A stretch of 15,171 nucleotides of DNA from assembly GCA_040755715.1 (NCBI GenBank), contig JBFLXN010000055.1:1-15171 (forward strand), written 5' to 3'. A program made the position numbers and the translations under genes. Source of the DNA: JBFLXN01 sp040755715 [NCBI: Candidatus Edwardsbacteria bacterium]. GTDB lineage: Bacteria; Edwardsbacteria; AC1; JBFLXN01. Positions within the stretch are counted from its first letter, which is position 1. The number at the start of each line of letters is the position of its first letter. This document shows, piece by piece, positions 12,324 to 15,171 of the stretch. The notes below the pieces were generated by a model. That model worked only from the letters and a program-made list of their open reading frames with translations. It made no database searches and was not told the origin of the DNA.

Positions 12324-13334
12324 ATGTCACATAAATTAACTCTTTCAATTGCTATTTTATCTCTTTATCTGAACGCTGAACTATTCGCCTTTAGTCTTCC
12401 AGATGAATCTCTTTGGAATTCAGAAATTTTTGTTCCAGAAGTCAAGTCTCCGTACACTTTCTATGTCTTCTTGGAGGGAAGCTATTTTTTTGATACTGTA
12501 AAGGAAACCTCCAAGTACGATGAACTCTTTGGGAAGCATTCCACTTGTACTTATATTCTTCCTTCCGCTTTTTGGGCTACTTTGCCAATAAAGGGACGAA
12601 AAATTGCTTGTCAATTGTCTTGGAGGCGCTTGAATGTGGACCAGAAAAGATTTATAGGCAAGCTCTCCCCCCCTAAAGGGGAATATTATGACAGGACTCG
12701 GCTAGCGTTTAGGAACTTCGTTGCTGTCACCCCCACTCTGAATACCGAAGTTTCGCTTGTTTATTATCGGAATCGGTGGAGTGATGCTGTGGGTTTTTGG
12801 GTTCCGCATTGTTGGACAAATATTGGACTTGATTGGCGAGTGCAAAAACAGATTTCTCCTAAGTTGACAGCCGAGCTTGGGGCAGAAATAAATGTAAAGA
12901 CTTTTAGCGACTGGGAGGCTGTTTCAAAACCAAATAGCGACTGGGAGGCTGTTTCAAAACCAAAGACTCCTCAATATGATGGCACAGGCATTATGGAATA
13001 TAGAGGAATAACAAACGCTAAGATGAAAACTATCTTTGATTATATTAGGTGGGGTAATGGAGAAGATGTCTTTCGCACTGGAGTGGGTGTGGAATATCTA
13101 CTAATAAAAAATATAGAATTGCAGTTTATGTCCTTGTGGAAGATAAATGAAACATCTAGAGAATCATTTTTTACTTATAGTAGTGCAAAGGAAACACCGA
13201 AGAGTATGGTGTATTTTGGGATAGCGGTTAAGCGAGACAAGTTTAACTTTGGTTTGAGTGGGGGCGTAACTAACGATGACTTGGTGAGAACGATTTTCGT
13301 TTCAACCTTTGTTTCAGGAACAATTGGATGGTAA
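12324..13334 (+). CDS. predicted outer-membrane beta-barrel protein
   Basis: The 336-residue product has a signal peptide (about 1-22, ending ELFAFS) and then alternating aromatic/polar strands (YTFYVFLEGSYFF, TEVSLVYYRNRW, NIGLDWRVQKQI, RTGVGVEYLLI, MVYFGIAVKRD, FNFGLSGGV). The C-terminus is an aromatic residue (TIGW), as in many barrel proteins recognised by the BAM machinery. I do not recognise a specific family. About residues 195-214 hold an exact duplication of a 10-residue block (SDWEAVSKPN-like), probably in a loop. The ribosome binding site is weak. It is transcribed from the consensus promoter at 12111-12139 and is followed 12 bp later by the PorV-like gene, so the two form an operon. 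Confidence 0.8.
   Translation: MSHKLTLSIAILSLYLNAELFAFSLPDESLWNSEIFVPEVKSPYTFYVFLEGSYFFDTVKETSKYDELFGKHSTCTYILPSAFWATLPIKGRKIACQLSWRRLNVDQKRFIGKLSPPKGEYYDRTRLAFRNFVAVTPTLNTEVSLVYYRNRWSDAVGFWVPHCWTNIGLDWRVQKQISPKLTAELGAEINVKTFSDWEAVSKPNSDWEAVSKPKTPQYDGTGIMEYRGITNAKMKTIFDYIRWGNGEDVFRTGVGVEYLLIKNIELQFMSLWKINETSRESFFTYSSAKETPKSMVYFGIAVKRDKFNFGLSGGVTNDDLVRTIFVSTFVSGTIGW
12905..12964 (+). repeat. exact 30-bp tandem duplication in a coding region
   Basis: A 30-bp unit beginning TAGCGACTGGGAGGCTG is present at 12905-12934 and exactly repeated at 12935-12964. It adds 10 residues in frame. The complete identity points to a recent event. Confidence 0.95.
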
Positions 13335-13346
13335 AAAGAGATTTAT

Positions 13347-14582
13347 ATGCACAAAAATGCGATAATGGTGGTAATCCTAGTGCTATTAGGTAGTACCAGT
13401 AACGGAGAACTAATAGGACTGGACTGGAGAGAACAAGGTAGAGGGGCTAAAGCCTTAGGAATAGGGGGTAGTTTTGTATCTGTAGCCGATGACCCTTGGG
13501 CAATTTATTGGAATCCAGCAGGATTGGGTAAGACAAAAAATCCGATGGTGCTAATAGATGCGATGATGTGGCATAATAACTGGACTACGATGGACATTAC
13601 TAATCGGCATTATCGAGGGAGAAGGACGTCTATTCCCTCGGTGATTGCAGTGATGCCCATTTGTTCTTTTGCCTTTGCCATCGGACACTATATTCCTGTT
13701 GAGGAAATCTGGAATGCAGGTGAAATTCAGTGGCATAACCAAAGAGTCCAGCTGCGTTCTGAAAAACGAATAGAATATACTACTTTAAGTTTAGCAACTC
13801 ACTGGATTTTTCCTTTTTATCTTGGCTTGTCTTTCCATCGTCTTCAATTTTTATCGCGTGGCAGTTCATTAGCTAAAGTATATAGGTATATCTTTTCCAA
13901 TGGCTGGATAGGAGAAGAGTGGAACAGAACGACCTTTACGGGCACAGGATATAGTTTTGCCTTAGGGACATTAGTTACTCCAAAGAGAGGAAAAGACTTT
14001 GCTGGTTCGCTCGGATTGAATTTTAGAATTAACGGTTGGGGAAAAGGAGAGATAGAAACTAATTCAATGGGTTTTGAGGATGATAATGGGACTCTTTTTT
14101 ATGGAGTGCCTGTCTTTCATCAAGGAAATATTCGGAGTGGAGGAAGTATCAGCGCTGAGGTAGGGCTACAGATTAGCTTATTCAATCTTTTTAGTGTTGC
14201 AGGAGCGTTTTTGTCTCCGTCTGAAGAAAAATGGCACTTAGAAGGATATCCTGCTGATTACTTCAATTTATCTGATTCATCAAGAATCAATCTACCGATT
14301 TCAATCACCAGACCAACATACCGGCTTGGGACTGAAATATTCCCTACAAAGCAGAAAAAGATAGCACTGCACTTTGGTTTTGCAAGTTATGGGGAAAATG
14401 AAGGGCCGTACATTTGGTCCAGCGGATTTAGTTACAAATACAAAAGGGTAAATTTAGAGGGCGCTTTTCAGTACGCCGGCTTAAAAAAGTTACATCGCAC
14501 TTTTCAAGATACCTATTCAGAAAGAAAGATTGAGAGGATATTCTCGCTTTCTGTTTGTTATCAATTTGAAAATGAAAAGTGA
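13347..14582 (+). CDS. PorV/FadL-like outer-membrane beta-barrel protein
   Basis: The 411-residue product starts with a signal peptide (about 1-20). Just after it comes the hallmark of PorV/PorQ and FadL-type barrels: RGAKALGIGGSFVSVADD followed by PWAIYWNPAGLGK, about residues 32-62. The remainder shows the strand pattern of a 14-stranded barrel (FAFAIGHYIPV, FYLGLSFHRL, FAGSLGLNFRI, ISAEVGLQISLFNLFSVAGAF, IALHFGFASYG, VNLEGAFQYAG), ending FSLSVCYQF plus four polar residues. FadL members import hydrophobic compounds; PorV acts in type IX secretion, for which no other parts are visible here. AAGAG lies 7 nt before the ATG. It follows the beta-barrel gene at 12324 by 12 bp. Confidence 0.88.
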   Translation: MHKNAIMVVILVLLGSTSNGELIGLDWREQGRGAKALGIGGSFVSVADDPWAIYWNPAGLGKTKNPMVLIDAMMWHNNWTTMDITNRHYRGRRTSIPSVIAVMPICSFAFAIGHYIPVEEIWNAGEIQWHNQRVQLRSEKRIEYTTLSLATHWIFPFYLGLSFHRLQFLSRGSSLAKVYRYIFSNGWIGEEWNRTTFTGTGYSFALGTLVTPKRGKDFAGSLGLNFRINGWGKGEIETNSMGFEDDNGTLFYGVPVFHQGNIRSGGSISAEVGLQISLFNLFSVAGAFLSPSEEKWHLEGYPADYFNLSDSSRINLPISITRPTYRLGTEIFPTKQKKIALHFGFASYGENEGPYIWSSGFSYKYKRVNLEGAFQYAGLKKLHRTFQDTYSERKIERIFSLSVCYQFENEK

Positions 14583-14610
14583 ATCTTTCTTTCATTTCTG
14601 GAGACGAAGT

Positions 14611-14852
14611 ATGGGAAGGGTTATTATTTTTTCGCTTGTTCTGTTTCTATAGGCAGTTGTAGTTGTGAGAAGAAGATAACCCGGGTTGAAGCAGAAAACT
14701 ATCCCGGTCCACTCCTTTATGGAACATTTGATGCAAGTCCCTGTTGGTCCGAGACAACCATATACTATTGGCATCATTATTATGTTCCCAGAGAGACTTT
14801 AACACAAGATACAATTGATAAATATAGCGGGATTGAGCACCTCACAGCCTAA
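14611..14852 (+). pseudogene. lipoprotein gene, frameshifted and interrupted
   Basis: ATG 14611, with GGAG at 14600-14603, opens a typical lipoprotein signal (MGRVIIFSLVLFL) that hits TAG at 14650. One frame over, the sequence continues exactly as expected: GSCSCEKKITRVEAENYPG, then YGTFDASPCW, YYWHHYYVPRETL, and so on to about 14835. A one-base loss near 14650 would explain this, since restoring a base joins the hydrophobic stretch to a lipobox-like GSC. The second frame then runs into the presumed group II intron at about 14835 and stops at TAA 14850-14852. The gene is thus broken twice, unless splicing restores the downstream part and a slip or sequencing error explains the first break. 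Confidence 0.6.
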
Positions 14853-15171
14853 CTGGCTTGCCCGTTAAAGTCGGGTCAGACTCTTTGACTTAGGGAGGCT
14901 CTGTAGTCAAGTTCAGGGTGTTCGCCGTGAGGCGAAATCTGGAGGGAACAAGACAAACTCCCAGCCTGAAACGAAAGTGAACCAAAGGTGGCTAAAGACG
15001 GGCGGGCGACCTGTCAATTCCTTCGGGAAGCCGATTAGGATAAATGAGGGAGGTCTCCGTATTTCCTTGATAGGTTGAGGTGGGAAGTAGTATAACCTGA
15101 AAAGGGAAATCTACTCCGATGAATACGGAGAAGTCGGATGAGCCCATAGTAGCGAAGAAGTCTCTGTAATG
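14836..15171 (+). ncRNA. 5' part of a group II intron, running off the window
   Basis: No reading frame continues here, but the sequence is dense in stem-loops and motifs I associate with bacterial group II introns: a TTCGCC-GTGA-GGCGAA hairpin with a GNRA loop (14921-14936), GCCTGAAACGAAAGTGAACC (about 14965-14984), a UUCG-capped TTCC/GGAA hairpin (about 15017-15028), a long stem CTCCGTATT (15055-15063) with AATACGGAG (15122-15130), AGGTT/AACCT within it, and GTCGGATGAGCCCATAGTAG near the edge. In such introns this is domain I, followed by a reverse transcriptase/maturase gene. The final ATG (15169-15171) could be its start. The exact 5' splice site is not clear: a GUGYG consensus is missing, and GAGCAC near 14835 is the nearest candidate. 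Confidence 0.7.

Noticed and set aside
1-15171. CRISPR arrays, tRNA and rRNA genes
   Set aside because: No regularly spaced direct repeats, tRNA-like cloverleaf with CCA region, or rRNA motifs were seen; the many short repeats are palindromic and irregularly spaced.

Overview
The window looks like a chromosomal segment of an uncultured, moderately AT-rich, Gram-negative (diderm) bacterium. Evidence for an outer membrane: a lipobox lipoprotein, a LolA-like lipoprotein carrier, two secreted outer-membrane beta-barrel candidates (one PorV/FadL-like) and a CsgG/FlgT-like secreted protein. The style (PorV-like proteins, TPR proteins with small membrane modules, abundant dispersed palindromic repeats, AAGGAGG-type ribosome binding sites) recalls candidate phyla near the FCB group or WOR-3. 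That placement is inference; no rRNA or tRNA gene is present to confirm it.

Layout. 1-683 holds no intact gene, only two decayed coding fragments and a 14-bp direct repeat. 684-4292 is a plus-strand envelope run: lipoprotein, small membrane protein, LolA-like protein, extended YidD, and two tandem TPR proteins with a C-terminal membrane module. The last four overlap head to tail and must be co-translated. A repeat-filled spacer (4293-4498) precedes a secreted TPR-CsgG-FlgT_C protein (4499-5650). A minus-strand block follows (11576 down to 5833): CapA-like metallophosphatase, a membrane-anchored trehalose-6-phosphate synthase, trehalose-6-phosphate phosphatase and a YVTN beta-propeller. To its right are a repeat-rich spacer, a small basic minus-strand gene, a pair of overlapping opposed promoters, and a plus-strand pair of beta-barrel genes (12324-14582). 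The window ends in a frameshifted lipoprotein gene interrupted by what looks like the 5' part of a group II intron running off the edge.

How the genes work together. OtsA and OtsB would make trehalose from a nucleotide-activated glucose and glucose-6-phosphate. The unusual point is that the synthase sits behind two transmembrane helices, an extracytoplasmic sensor-like domain, a HAMP-like linker and a coiled coil, as if enzyme activity were gated directly by an outside signal.

The second theme is repeats. Palindromic elements have entered genes and are read through in frame: a 53-bp element in propeller blade 6 (related copy between genes at 4329-4380), a 31-bp palindrome in otsB, and a composite element forming the N-terminus of the propeller reading frame. 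They resemble in principle the Rickettsia palindromic elements, which also insert into proteins.
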